From NCBI RefSeq assembly GCF_011761345.1, contig NZ_JAASRY010000001.1, positions 62,001 through 126,000 on the forward strand: a stretch of 64,000 nt of DNA. Direction: 5' to 3'. Shown here piece after piece: positions 1 to 8,247 of the stretch (position 1 is the first letter of the stretch; each line of letters begins with the position of its first letter). The notes beneath the pieces are model-generated. The model saw only the letters and a program-made list of their open reading frames with translations, made no database searches and was not told the DNA's origin. This DNA is from Thalassobacillus devorans. GTDB lineage: Bacteria > Bacillota > Bacilli > Bacillales > Halobacillaceae. A program made the translations under genes and the position numbers.

Positions 1-783
1 GATACGTTTGAGTTTTTATTCGATTTTATCAAGCAGGATTTTGGAGACTTTATTGAATTTTTCGCAGAGGATCTTTTGATGGCGATACCGATCTGGTTAT
101 TTATCGCTGTCATCGCCGTATTGGCTTTCTTTGTATCAGGAAAAAGGTTTGGTTTAGTTGCATTCTCGGTGATCGGGTTATGGTTTATCAGTAACCAGGG
201 ATTATGGGAAGAATTGATGAACACATTCACTCTGGTCATATTTGCCAGTCTGATTTCTGTTATTATAGGTGTTCCATTTGGTATTTGGATGGCGAAGAGT
301 AAGACAGTCCAGACTATTCTTACACCGGTACTCGACTTCATGCAGACAATGCCGGCATTCGTCTACTTAATTCCAGCGGTGGCGTTTTTCAGTATCGGAA
401 TGGTACCTGGGGTATTCGCATCCGTTATTTTTGCAACACCTCCTACCGTAAGGTTCACTAACCTTGGTATAAGACAAGTATCGAAGGAGCTGATTGAAGC
501 ATCGGATTCATTCGGTACTACAGGTGCACAAAAGTTATTTAAAGTACAGCTGCCGATGGCTAAGACAACGATCATGGCTGGTATCAACCAGACAGTTATG
601 CTTTCCTTATCCATGGTGGTTATCGCATCTATGATCGGGGCAAAAGGTCTTGGACAAACCGTAATTACCGGGCTCCAACGTGCGGATGTCGGTACGGGTT
701 TCGTAGCGGGACTGGGAATTGTTATTCTTGCAATTATCATTGATCGCTTCACACAGAACTTAAATACACAAAAAGGTCAATAA
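1..783 (+). CDS. opuAB: Glycine betaine ABC transporter permease OpuAB (5' partial)
   Basis: Membrane permease of the OpuA-type osmoprotectant importer. The reading frame is open from the first base, so the N-terminus lies outside the window and the ATG at 76 is probably internal: upstream residues (EFLFDFIKQDF) look like the N-terminal extension typical of OpuAB. Several hydrophobic membrane helices follow. An EAA-type loop (EASDSFGTTGAQKLFKVQLP), which docks on the ATPase subunit, lies about two thirds along. The binding lipoprotein OpuAC follows after a short gap with a hairpin; the ATPase OpuAA is expected just upstream. It imports compatible solutes under salt stress, fitting a halotolerant host. 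Confidence 0.93.
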   Translation, partial: DTFEFLFDFIKQDFGDFIEFFAEDLLMAIPIWLFIAVIAVLAFFVSGKRFGLVAFSVIGLWFISNQGLWEELMNTFTLVIFASLISVIIGVPFGIWMAKSKTVQTILTPVLDFMQTMPAFVYLIPAVAFFSIGMVPGVFASVIFATPPTVRFTNLGIRQVSKELIEASDSFGTTGAQKLFKVQLPMAKTTIMAGINQTVMLSLSMVVIASMIGAKGLGQTVITGLQRADVGTGFVAGLGIVILAIIIDRFTQNLNTQKGQ

Positions 784-801
784 GGTCTAATTAAAGGGTA
801 A

Positions 802-823
802 AAGACCAGCATCTGCTGGTCTT
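802..823 (+). terminator. Intercistronic hairpin between opuAB and opuAC
   Basis: AAGACCAGCA and TGCTGGTCTT form a 10-bp perfect inverted repeat with a two-base centre. The bases after it are only weakly T-rich, so it looks like an RNA-stabilising or partial-termination element rather than a full terminator. Such an element could set the ratio of permease to binding protein. Confidence 0.55.
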
Positions 824-858
824 CTCATAAAAATTCTATTAAAAGGGGAGAATTAATT

Positions 859-1791
859 ATGTTTAACTTAAACTGGAAGCGGCTTGGAATAGCAGCGGGT
901 CTATCATTGTCACTTGTCGCAGCAGGTTGTGGTTCTGATGAGAATGAGGGTGAAAGCAACGAAGCGTCAAACGGAGATAATACACCTGACTACAGCGAAG
1001 AAGTCAACTACACGATTACTGGGATCGAAGCAGGAGCAGGTGTAGTGGCAGCAGCAGAGTCAGCGGTAGAAGAATATGAAAACTTGAGCGGATGGGAAGT
1101 ATCAACTTCTTCCAGCGGTGCAATGGCACAGGAACTCTCAAGTGCTTATGAAAATGAAGAACCAATTATTGTAACTGGCTGGACTCCACACTGGAAATTT
1201 GCGAAATATGACTTGAAATATCTTGAGGATCCAAACGAAGTTTTCGGCGGTGAAGAGGAAATCAAAACAATGGTGCGCGAAGGATTAGAAAAAGACATGC
1301 CGAACGCCTACAAAATTTTAGACCAATTCCAATGGGAAACAAGCGACATGGAGGAAGTCATGCTTGAGATTTCTGAAGAAGGAGCTTCCCCGGAAGAAGC
1401 GGCACAAAATTGGGTAGATAACAATGCGGATAAAGTAGAAGCGTGGACGGAAGGAACAGAAGAAGTTGATGGGGAAAAAGTTACACTAGTATATGTTAAC
1501 TGGGACTCTGAAATCGCATCAACGAATGTCATCAAGTACGTTTTGGAACAACAAGGTTTTGATGTGACGATTACTGCTTTGGATAATGGACCAATGTGGG
1601 AATCCGTAGCATCAGGCGAAGCGGATGGCATGGTTGCTGCATGGCTGCCAGGTACACACGGTGCTCAATATGAACGTCACCAGGACAGCCTTGAAGATCT
1701 TGGAGCGAACTTGACCGGTGCTAAGATTGGTCTGGTCGTTCCAGAATACATGGAGGTAGACTCCATTGAAGACCTACAGCCAGATGAATAA
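859..1791 (+). CDS. opuAC: Glycine betaine-binding lipoprotein OpuAC
   Basis: Extracellular solute-binding subunit of the OpuA betaine importer, 310 aa. The N-terminus is a lipoprotein signal with lipobox VAAGC, followed by a Glu/Asn/Ser-rich linker. The OpuAC-type fold shows the aromatic residues expected for a betaine cage (GWTPHWKF, VNWDSEIA, GPMWESV and WLPGTHG). SD AGGGGAGAA lies upstream of the ATG. The protein is strongly acidic, as expected for a salt-exposed protein. It is last in its operon and a strong terminator follows at 1805. Confidence 0.95.
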   Translation: MFNLNWKRLGIAAGLSLSLVAAGCGSDENEGESNEASNGDNTPDYSEEVNYTITGIEAGAGVVAAAESAVEEYENLSGWEVSTSSSGAMAQELSSAYENEEPIIVTGWTPHWKFAKYDLKYLEDPNEVFGGEEEIKTMVREGLEKDMPNAYKILDQFQWETSDMEEVMLEISEEGASPEEAAQNWVDNNADKVEAWTEGTEEVDGEKVTLVYVNWDSEIASTNVIKYVLEQQGFDVTITALDNGPMWESVASGEADGMVAAWLPGTHGAQYERHQDSLEDLGANLTGAKIGLVVPEYMEVDSIEDLQPDE

Positions 1792-1804
1792 GTAACTTTT
1801 CTCA

Positions 1805-1840
1805 CCCCCGCTTTCCTGTGAAAGCGGGGGTTTCTTTTAA
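1805..1840 (+). terminator. Rho-independent terminator of opuA operon
   Basis: CCCCCGCTTT pairs perfectly with AAAGCGGGGG around a 6-nt loop, followed by TTTCTTTT. Confidence 0.92.
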
Positions 1841-1853
1841 TTGTTGAGACATC

Positions 1854-1904
1854 AAAAGGCTGCCCCGTCGAAGTCTTATTCGACTTATGGGACAGCCCTT
1901 TTAA
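1854..1904 (-). terminator. Terminator of yhaH (minus strand)
   Basis: On the minus strand AAAAGGGCTGTCCC pairs imperfectly with the GGGGCAGCCTTTT segment, with an inner GTCGAA/TTCGAC stem, just past the stop codon of the minus-strand gene. Confidence 0.7.
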
Positions 1905-1906
1905 AG

Positions 1907-2320
1907 TTATGATTTCGGTTTGTCTGGATCTTCCATAGGTGGTGTCTGTTGAGAAGTGTTTTGTTCTTGTTTCGCTTTTTCTTCCAACTCTTTCAGACTT
2001 TCTTCTATTTGCTCGAGGTATTTCTGGATGTTTTTCTGATGAGGTTCTACTGTCTTTTTCCAGCTCTCAATGGACGACTTCACATCTTCTGAAAGGTCTT
2101 TAATCAATTCAGCGCCTTCTTTGGAGGTCTGGGCAATTTGCTCTTTCAATTGCATGCCGTCATCTTTCAGTTTGAGTACAGTATCTTTCAGCTGTGCACT
2201 TTTGGCTTTCGCGTTTTCGCGGAATTCTTCTCCGGAAGTCTTTGTATTCATCAACGTGTAAGCGGCACCAGCTACTCCACCCACAAAAAAGCCCAATAGT
2301 AACGATTTACCGTTTGCCAT
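1907..2320 (-). CDS. yhaH: YtxH-family protein (YhaH-like)
   Basis: 137 aa when read from the ATG at 2320, which has SD GAAAGGGGTT; an ATG seven codons upstream lies before that SD and is rejected. The start is a short glycine-rich hydrophobic segment (LLLGFFVGGVAGAAYTLM), followed by a long Lys/Glu-rich amphipathic coiled-coil region, the YtxH/YhaH architecture. The tail is Gln/Pro-rich (QQTPPMEDPDKPKS). Its place next to trpP and hit matches B. subtilis yhaH. It is probably a small membrane-anchored, stress-related protein; its molecular role is unknown. Confidence 0.82.
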   Translation of the reverse strand: MANGKSLLLGFFVGGVAGAAYTLMNTKTSGEEFRENAKAKSAQLKDTVLKLKDDGMQLKEQIAQTSKEGAELIKDLSEDVKSSIESWKKTVEPHQKNIQKYLEQIEESLKELEEKAKQEQNTSQQTPPMEDPDKPKS

Positions 2321-2525
2321 AACATAACCCCTTTCAAACATCTTCTTTTGTTATTTTCTCTTTCTATGTAAAAATGAAACCCTTTTTAAAAGAATATCGG
2401 TGACCTACCATTATTATGTCCGTTTATCGTTTAAAAACACTTTGCTTATCGCTGGACCCTTATAGCGAGAGCCTTCCTTTTTATTATACTTTATTCTACT
2501 CAGAAAATTAACCGTTCCTAAAGTG

Positions 2526-2557
2526 TAAAAAACCTCCAGCCTGCCAGCCAGAGGTTT
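2526..2557 (-). terminator. Terminator of trpP (minus strand)
   Basis: On the minus strand AACCTC pairs with GAGGTT around a GC-rich centre and is followed by a run of six T. Confidence 0.72.
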
Positions 2558-2564
2558 ATGAATG

Positions 2565-3089
2565 TTATTGATAACTCGCGCTTAGTTGTGACCGTTTCAT
2601 AATTCCCTGGGTTACAGGATATATGACCATCATTGCACTGGTATTGATCGCAGCTGTCGGCAGCACGATAGTAGCAAACATGACAGGGAAACTTCCTTCC
2701 ATCAACCCGATGATGAATAGAATGACGCTAAGGAAAATGGTTCCACTGATCATGGTGCCTAATGCTGTCAACAAAGGAGCGTAGATGTTCTGTTTCACAA
2801 ATTTGCGCCCTGCGATGAATAACCCGAAGAAAGCTAATGCGGTCAACGGCTTATCAATAATGTTCGCTATCTGACCTCCAGGTACTGTTGTCGTAAGTGC
2901 AGAAATGATTCCTGTCGCCAAGGATAGGATCATCACATATTTGAATTTAGGAAATAGAATAATTCCCAGAAACATCATCGCCAACAGCATATCAGGACGC
3001 ATTCCTAAAAAAAATGGCGGCATGATTGCATGTAAAACGGCACCAATCCCAACAAGTAATGAAAGCATGACTAAAATACGAATATTCAC
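2565..3089 (-). CDS. trpP: Tryptophan transporter TrpP
   Basis: Integral membrane tryptophan uptake protein, 174 aa, close to the B. subtilis TrpP (YhaG) length. The family signature is clear: LLVGIGAVLHAIMPPFF, GMRPDMLLAMMFLGI and ALTTTVPGGQ. About five to six hydrophobic helices are visible. The start is GTG at 3089, with SD GAGGAGAG six bases away; the SD lies inside a run of NAG triplets (3096-3123) that looks like a TRAP-binding site, so translation should be repressed when tryptophan is plentiful. Neighbours yhaH and hit match the B. subtilis order. Confidence 0.93.
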   Translation of the reverse strand: MNIRILVMLSLLVGIGAVLHAIMPPFFLGMRPDMLLAMMFLGIILFPKFKYVMILSLATGIISALTTTVPGGQIANIIDKPLTALAFFGLFIAGRKFVKQNIYAPLLTALGTMISGTIFLSVILFIIGLMEGSFPVMFATIVLPTAAINTSAMMVIYPVTQGIMKRSQLSASYQ

Positions 3090-3095
3090 TTTATT

Positions 3096-3123
3096 CTCTC
3101 CTCTTCTCTACTGATCTCTTCTA
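3096..3123 (-). promoter_or_regulatory. Predicted TRAP (MtrB)-binding site over the trpP ribosome binding site
   Basis: Read on the minus strand, six NAG triplets (UAG, GAG, CAG, GAG, GAG, GAG) are separated by exactly two bases each. The last ones form the SD of trpP. TRAP is known to bind (G/U)AG repeats with 2-3 nt spacers and, in B. subtilis, represses trpP translation this way. That TRAP binds here is inferred from this spacing. Confidence 0.8.
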
Positions 3124-3213
3124 AATTTACTTTTCCAGACGTGTCCTCGTGACCGTCTGCGAAAGTATAGGTACATTATATCAAAACATCATCAATGAGC
3201 AAAGTATATCTAT

Positions 3214-3651
3214 TTATGTGGAAGAGATGTTCTGATTGATTTCTTCCGCAATTTTTTGCAGATCATCTGTGTTGTATTCATCAGAATGGACTTCCCAGTT
3301 GGAGCTGTATCCATCTCCTTTGCCGTATCGGGGAATCAGATGAATATGTAGATGGAAGACTGATTGATCGGCTGGCTTTTCATTGTTGTTCAAAAGATTC
3401 ATTCCAATTGGCTGATATGTTTCTTTAATGGCAGAAGCAATCTCTGGCAAGCGAGTGAACAGTTTCCCTGCTGTTTCAGCGTCGGTCTCATAAATGTTTT
3501 TCGTATGTTTTTTTGGAATAACAAGCGTATGACCTTTCGTTACCTGGCTTATGTCCAGGAATGCGTATACATCTTCGTCCTCATACACTTTTGCAGAAGG
3601 GATGTCGCCTGCTACGATTTTGCAGAAAATACAATCTTCCTTATGACTCAT
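3214..3651 (-). CDS. hit: HIT-family nucleotide hydrolase/transferase
   Basis: Cytoplasmic histidine-triad protein, 145 aa from the ATG at 3651 (SD AAAGGAG eight bases away; the upstream GTG abuts the SD). It contains an N-terminal CIFC zinc pair and the catalytic HxHxHxx triad FHLHIHLIPRY about residue 100. Family members hydrolyse nucleoside phosphoramidates or dinucleoside polyphosphates; the actual substrate is unknown. It is divergent from ecsA, exactly as in B. subtilis. Confidence 0.93.
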   Translation of the reverse strand: MSHKEDCIFCKIVAGDIPSAKVYEDEDVYAFLDISQVTKGHTLVIPKKHTKNIYETDAETAGKLFTRLPEIASAIKETYQPIGMNLLNNNEKPADQSVFHLHIHLIPRYGKGDGYSSNWEVHSDEYNTDDLQKIAEEINQNISST

Positions 3652-3744
3652 ACTACTCACTCCTTTATAATAGTTGTCTGTATTGTATCATAATCTTGAC
3701 ATCGGTAAGAAACCACTCCGCTTATAAAATAACTCATAAGAAAA

Positions 3745-3768
3745 CAGAGCACCGTTTCCGGTGCTCTG
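3745..3768 (-). terminator. Orphan perfect stem-loop with minus-strand T-tract
   Basis: CAGAGCACCG and CGGTGCTCTG form a 10-bp perfect stem with a 4-nt loop. The T-rich side (TTTTCTT) is on the minus strand, yet no clear minus-strand gene ends here; the only upstream sequence is the unexplained 3775-4059 segment. Confidence 0.55.
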
Positions 3769-3774
3769 CTATAA

Positions 3775-4059
3775 AAGGAGTGAAGCTAATCATTGATCGA
3801 ATTGTTACCTATTTTGTCAAAAAGAGAAGCCATTCAATTGGAAAAGCTTCCGGAATTTTGGATAGGAAACCGCTGATAAGCCTTCTGTCAACACCTCATT
3901 TGTCATGGGGAATCTGGATCTGGCTCATGAATGATCTTTCACCGACACCTCATTTCGTGGTTGAACCACTAGTTGATGTTGTCATTGTGAAACGGGGTAC
4001 TGCCTCACTCCTTATTACGTAGTTTGGAGGAATGAGTCGAAATTATGCACATGAATTTT
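3775..4059. other. Intergenic stretch between hit and ecsA, no convincing gene
   Basis: About 470 bp separate hit and ecsA. A plus-strand frame starting with GTG at 3780 stays open for 80 codons to 4022, but that GTG overlaps the SD-like AAAGGAG and the protein is unlike any family I know. A TTG frame at 3793 gives only a 27-residue peptide. The 11-mer ACACCTCATTT occurs twice, 54 bp apart (3891 and 3945). It may be a decayed gene or a non-coding RNA. Confidence 0.4.
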
Positions 4060-4088
4060 TTGGCATAGTTTAAGGGTAGTGGTAAAAT
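4060..4088 (+). promoter_or_regulatory. Sigma-A promoter of ecsAB
   Basis: TTGGCA (4060-4065), a 17-bp spacer and TAAAAT (4083-4088) lie 36 bp upstream of the ecsA start. Confidence 0.75.
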
Positions 4089-4124
4089 TCTATAAAGAAG
4101 GATTGCAATGGAGAGGATGATTAA

Positions 4125-4868
4125 ATGGAACCTTTATTACATATTGAAAACCTCCACGGAGGTTATACACATAAAAATGTTCTGCATGGAATTTCTTTTG
4201 ATGTACATCCCAATGAAATCGTCGGTCTGATCGGTTTGAATGGGGCAGGGAAAAGTACAACAATCAAGCATATCATCGGGATGATGCAGGCGAAAAAAGG
4301 ACAAGTAGCCATCAATGGCAAACGCTTTGAAGAAAACCCGGAAGCTTATCGCCAGCAGATGGCTTACATACCTGAAATGCCCATCCTTTATGATGAACTT
4401 ACATTATATGAGCATTTGCATTTAACGGCGATGGCTTATGGCATCGAGGAACAGGAATTCAAAAAACGTTTGGATCCTTTGTTGAAGGAATTTCGCATGG
4501 AAAAGAAATTAAACTGGTTCCCGGTGCATTTTTCGAAAGGAATGCGTCAGAAAGTAATGATTATGTGTGCATTTTTGATTGAGCCTTCCTTATACATCGT
4601 GGATGAACCTTTTGTCGGACTTGATCCTCTTGGTATTCAGTCTTACCTGCAGTTGATGGAGGAAATGAAACAAGAGGGGGCAGGCGTTTTAATGTCCACG
4701 CATATATTAGCAACAGCCGAGCGCTATTGCGACCGTTTTGTCATTTTACACGATGGGGAAATCCGTGCCAAAGGAACACTGGAAGAATTGCGGGAAGCTT
4801 TTCAAATGCCTGGATCAACATTGGATGACCTGTATGTTCAGTTGACAAAGGAAGAGAACCATGATTGA
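4125..4868 (+). CDS. ecsA: ABC transporter ATPase EcsA
   Basis: Cytoplasmic ATP-binding subunit of the Ecs transporter, 247 aa. Walker A GLNGAGKST is at 37-45, Walker B reads LYIVDEPFVGLDP and the H-loop is STHIL. The signature region reads HFSKGMRQK rather than the usual LSGGQ. SD AGAGG lies eight bases before the ATG. The end overlaps ecsB by 8 nt, implying translational coupling. In B. subtilis Ecs affects secretion, sporulation, competence and intramembrane proteolysis by RasP; the transported substrate is not settled, though peptide export has been proposed for the family. Confidence 0.95.
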   Translation: MEPLLHIENLHGGYTHKNVLHGISFDVHPNEIVGLIGLNGAGKSTTIKHIIGMMQAKKGQVAINGKRFEENPEAYRQQMAYIPEMPILYDELTLYEHLHLTAMAYGIEEQEFKKRLDPLLKEFRMEKKLNWFPVHFSKGMRQKVMIMCAFLIEPSLYIVDEPFVGLDPLGIQSYLQLMEEMKQEGAGVLMSTHILATAERYCDRFVILHDGEIRAKGTLEELREAFQMPGSTLDDLYVQLTKEENHD

Positions 4869-6075
4869 TGCGAAGGCGTTTTGGCAGAAGCGATTTAATG
4901 AGCATACAAAAGAAACAGGCAGGTACTTAAAATATATTTTCAATGGGCATATCGCTGTAGCGATGATATTCTTCCTTTCGGCATTAGCTTATTACTACCA
5001 GCAGTGGCTGACGGAGCTTCCGGAAAACTTCCCGACAGCTATGATTGTCGGCATCGCATTTGGTTTAATCGCAAGTTATAGTCCGGTTCGCACGCTCTTA
5101 AAAGAGCCGGATCTTGTTTTCCTGTTGCCGGCAGAACACCAATTGGATGACTATTTCAAGCGCTGCCTCTATTACAGCTATGTCATCCAGCTGTATTTAG
5201 TGCTGTTGGTTGCTGCTGCGTTAGGACCATTGTATTTTGCCAGCTATCCGGAACAGGGCACAAGATATTATTTGATGATGATGCTCGTGGTCCTTGTATT
5301 TAAGGGCTGGAACATGATGGCGAACTGGTGGATGCTGAAAGAAAGGAATCTGAACACCAGGTTATGGGATCAGCTGATACGGATTCTGCTCAGTATTGTC
5401 GTGTTTTATTTCTTTGCAGCGGGCGAGCTAATGTTTGCAGGAGTTGTTACCCTGCTTTTGTTTGGCGTAACGATGTACAATTATTCTCTGGCAAAGAAAA
5501 AACCCGGTCTTGTCTGGGATGTTCTTGTCGAAAAGGATCAGGCGAGAATGCGTACTTTTTACCGGATTGCAAATATGTTTACCGATGTACCCCATTTAAA
5601 AAACACAGTAAAGAAGCGCCACTGGCTGGTAGGACTTCTGCTCAAGCCGGTTACTTATAAACAGTCCCAGTCGTTTGACTATTTATATCGGATTACCTTT
5701 GCCCGGAGCAGCGACTATGTCGGCATGTATTTCAGACTGCTGGTCATCGGCGGGCTTGCAATCTACTATGTGCCGAATGTCTGGGTGAAAGTCGTTTTTG
5801 CAATTCTGTTCCTGTATCTAAGTGCGTTTCAGATGATGACGTTATGGAATCATCACCGGACAATTGCCTGGATGGACTTATATCCATTGAAGCAGGAATG
5901 GCGGCAAAAGGCCGTGCTGAAATGGCTGTTTCAACTGATGTTATTCCAAACATTCCTGTTCGGTTTGCTGTTCATTGTCCAATGGAATCCATTTGGCCTG
6001 CTTCTCGTCTGGGGAGGAGGAGCGATCTTCAGCTGGCTGTTTACACAGAGCTATATCAAACCAAGACTCACATAG
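4861..6075 (+). CDS. ecsB: ABC transporter permease EcsB
   Basis: Polytopic membrane subunit of the Ecs exporter, 404 aa, a usual length for the family. Multiple hydrophobic helices are visible in two clusters (about residues 25-75 and 95-210, then 290-400) around a basic cytosolic loop. It starts inside the last codons of ecsA and ends in a strong terminator whose stem begins at the final base of the stop codon. ecsC follows after the terminator with its own upstream region. Confidence 0.93.
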   Translation: MIDAKAFWQKRFNEHTKETGRYLKYIFNGHIAVAMIFFLSALAYYYQQWLTELPENFPTAMIVGIAFGLIASYSPVRTLLKEPDLVFLLPAEHQLDDYFKRCLYYSYVIQLYLVLLVAAALGPLYFASYPEQGTRYYLMMMLVVLVFKGWNMMANWWMLKERNLNTRLWDQLIRILLSIVVFYFFAAGELMFAGVVTLLLFGVTMYNYSLAKKKPGLVWDVLVEKDQARMRTFYRIANMFTDVPHLKNTVKKRHWLVGLLLKPVTYKQSQSFDYLYRITFARSSDYVGMYFRLLVIGGLAIYYVPNVWVKVVFAILFLYLSAFQMMTLWNHHRTIAWMDLYPLKQEWRQKAVLKWLFQLMLFQTFLFGLLFIVQWNPFGLLLVWGGGAIFSWLFTQSYIKPRLT

Positions 6076-6099
6076 GAGCCTGTCCCAGGCTCCTTTTTT
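6075..6099 (+). terminator. Terminator of ecsAB
   Basis: GGAGCCTG pairs with CAGGCTCC, loop TCC, followed by six T. Confidence 0.92.
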
Positions 6100-6135
6100 G
6101 AAAAAGGCTCTATTAAATCTCAGTGTTACTGTTAC

Positions 6136-6216
6136 AGATAAGCCCCTTTTACTGAAGACTCAGCTTCGAGAGAAACTGTTTATGTTATGGTGTTGAGGAT
6201 TGGGAGGTCCGGAAAA
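6136..6216 (+). repeat. Partial copy (A) of intergenic hairpin repeat element
   Basis: The segment has the left-end sequence of the element seen at 24986, 46351 and 52385: ATAAGCYCCYTTTACTGAAG, then GACTCAGYTTCGAGA, and later GGAGGTCCGGAAAA. The remainder of the element is missing; it stops just before the ecsC ribosome binding site. Confidence 0.65.
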
Positions 6217-6230
6217 GGAGGAGAGATTCT

Positions 6231-6947
6231 TTGCTATCGTCTTATGAGGAACAGGTGCTTCGGGAAGCGAAGCGTTGGGAAAAATCTTTAAGCAAACGCG
6301 ACACGCTGATCCAACGGTCTTCCAAGCGGATCCAAACAAAGATAAACAAGAAAATACCAGAGCGAGTGCACCATGTCGTAACAGAAAGTATTCGTACAAT
6401 GATTGAGGCCGCGCTGACTACTTCCGAATACATCGACCCAGTAGAAGTGAGGCAGGATGCTTCTTTTCGAGAGCGGGAAGGTATGGTACGCGAGCGAATG
6501 AAGCGGTATAAACGTACTGCCGCTGTTGAAGGAGCGGGGACAGGGGCAGGTGGACTGCTGCTTGGTATGGCCGATTTTCCGTTATTATTGAGTATTAAAA
6601 TGAAGTTCTTATTCGATGTTGGGCAGCTGTACGGTTATGAAGTTCGTGATTATCAAGAGCGTATGTACATCCTCCATGTCTTCATGCTTGCTTTTTCCAG
6701 TGATAACAGGCAAAGGGAGATAGCAGATATCATTAATAAATGGGAACAGGAACAGCGGAAATGGAAAGAAGTCGATTGGAAGTCCTTGCAGCTGGAATAC
6801 CGAGACACCATTGACTTTGTTAAAATGCTTCAACTGGTCCCTGGGTTCGGGGCTGTAGTAGGAGCGTGGGCGAATACAAAATTGTTGGAGCAGTTAGGGG
6901 AGACGGCGATGAATTGCTACCGTCTCCGGACGCTCCGAGATCGTTAA
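6231..6947 (+). CDS. ecsC: EcsC family protein
   Basis: 238 aa, read from TTG at 6231 with SD AAGGAGG about nine bases upstream; no better ATG is near. The EcsC core is visible: a basic N-terminal helix, a glycine-rich amphipathic/hydrophobic stretch (GAGTGAGGLLLGMADFPLLL) and a C-terminal GFGAVVGAWAN motif. The function of EcsC is unknown; genetically it is a companion of ecsAB, though here a terminator and a repeat remnant separate them. It overlaps the end of the convergent amidohydrolase gene by 4 nt. Confidence 0.9.
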   Translation: MLSSYEEQVLREAKRWEKSLSKRDTLIQRSSKRIQTKINKKIPERVHHVVTESIRTMIEAALTTSEYIDPVEVRQDASFREREGMVRERMKRYKRTAAVEGAGTGAGGLLLGMADFPLLLSIKMKFLFDVGQLYGYEVRDYQERMYILHVFMLAFSSDNRQREIADIINKWEQEQRKWKEVDWKSLQLEYRDTIDFVKMLQLVPGFGAVVGAWANTKLLEQLGETAMNCYRLRTLRDR

Positions 6948-8122
6948 GATGAATATTTCTCCTGGTACGAACGGTAAGCCTGCAGCAGTGTTTTGGCCGC
7001 ATGAGGGAGGGCCCGCTCATTGATATCAAATTTAGGGTGATGATGAGGGTATTCGTGTCCTTCTATCTTGGCACCGGTAAAATAAAAGGCGCCTGGTTTC
7101 TCTTGTAAGTAGTAAGCGAAGTCTTCTCCTGCCATGCTCGGCTCGATTTCTCTGGTCGTCAAGGAGGCCTCAGCTTCAGGCGCTTCATCAAGGATTAGCG
7201 CTGCCTCCTCGGCGTGATTGATCACTGGCGGATACCCTTTATAATAATCGAAATAATAATCAGCTTCATAAAGGATACAGGCAGATTTCGTAATTCTCTC
7301 CATTTCCTTGATTATCGTTTCCTGCACTTCAGGGTCGAATGTACGGACGGTTCCGGTAAGCTTGGCGGAATCCGCGATGACATTGAATGCTGTGCCAGAT
7401 TCAAACTGAGCGACCGTGACGACAGCTGTCTTCAATGGATCAAGACGCCGGCTTACGATCTGCTGCAAGGATGTCACCAATTGCGATCCGATGACAAGTG
7501 CATCTTTGGTGAGGTGGGGCTGTGCGCCATGGCCGCCTTTTCCTTTGATGGTGATTTCGAATCGGTCTGCTCCGGCCATGAAAGCGCCTTTGGTCGTTTC
7601 GATGGTGCCGAGTGGGGTCGTCGCCCATAGGTGGGTACCAAACACCGCATCAACATCATCGATTGCACCGCTTTCGAGAATCGGCTTTGCACCTCCTGGC
7701 GCGTATTCTTCGGCGTGCTGATGCAGGAATACTACTGTGCCCGGGATTTTGTCCTGATAGTTGACGAGTACTTTAGCAAGTGTCAGAAGGACGGCAGTAT
7801 GACCATCATGTCCGCACGCATGCATAGCACCATCGTTTTTGGACTTATAAGGTACATCATTTTCTTCCTGGATCGGCAGGGCGTCAAAGTCGGCACGAAG
7901 GGCGATTGTCCTGCCGGGTTTACCACCTTTTAGCCTGGCGATGACTCCGTTGCCGCCAATATTGGCTTCGTACGGGATACCTAGCTTTTCGTATGTATCA
8001 GCAATGTATTTTGCTGTCTTTTCTTCCTGAAACGACACTTCGGGATATTGGTGTAAATATCTCCGGGTTTCAACCATTTCTTTGTAGGATTCATCAATAG
8101 CGGTGTAGATATCTTTCCACAT
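6944..8122 (-). CDS. amhX: M20-family amidohydrolase (AmhX/YhaA-like)
   Basis: Metal-dependent N-acyl-amino-acid or related amidohydrolase, 392 aa. SD GGAGGAGG precedes the ATG at 8122. Metal-binding motifs of the M20/ama-hippurate hydrolase family are present: MHACGHDGHTA near residue 100, HQHAEE about 35 residues later, a GGHGAQPH dimerisation-domain motif and SMAGEDFAYY near the end. The position next to ecsC is the same as yhaA (amhX) in B. subtilis. The exact acyl substrate cannot be read from the sequence. Confidence 0.9.
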   Translation of the reverse strand: MWKDIYTAIDESYKEMVETRRYLHQYPEVSFQEEKTAKYIADTYEKLGIPYEANIGGNGVIARLKGGKPGRTIALRADFDALPIQEENDVPYKSKNDGAMHACGHDGHTAVLLTLAKVLVNYQDKIPGTVVFLHQHAEEYAPGGAKPILESGAIDDVDAVFGTHLWATTPLGTIETTKGAFMAGADRFEITIKGKGGHGAQPHLTKDALVIGSQLVTSLQQIVSRRLDPLKTAVVTVAQFESGTAFNVIADSAKLTGTVRTFDPEVQETIIKEMERITKSACILYEADYYFDYYKGYPPVINHAEEAALILDEAPEAEASLTTREIEPSMAGEDFAYYLQEKPGAFYFTGAKIEGHEYPHHHPKFDINERALPHAAKTLLQAYRSYQEKYSS

Positions 8123-8205
8123 GAACAGGTTCCTCCTCCGTAGGATAGCTTGCTTTTTATTCTATCACATTCACCGCCATTGTCAGAATATGTGGACATA
8201 AAGAA

Positions 8206-8236
8206 AACGCCCGGACGGGGATTCCGGACGTTTTCA
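8206..8236 (-). terminator. Terminator downstream of the ferritin-like gene
   Basis: On the minus strand AACGTCCGGA pairs with TCCGGGCGTT around a short loop, followed by TTTC. Confidence 0.75.
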
Positions 8237-8247
8237 TTCTTTAATTA

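Noticed and set aside
3780-4022. 80-codon GTG frame between hit and ecsA as a protein gene
   Set aside because: The start overlaps the SD, residue use is odd and no family is recognised; kept only as an unexplained segment.
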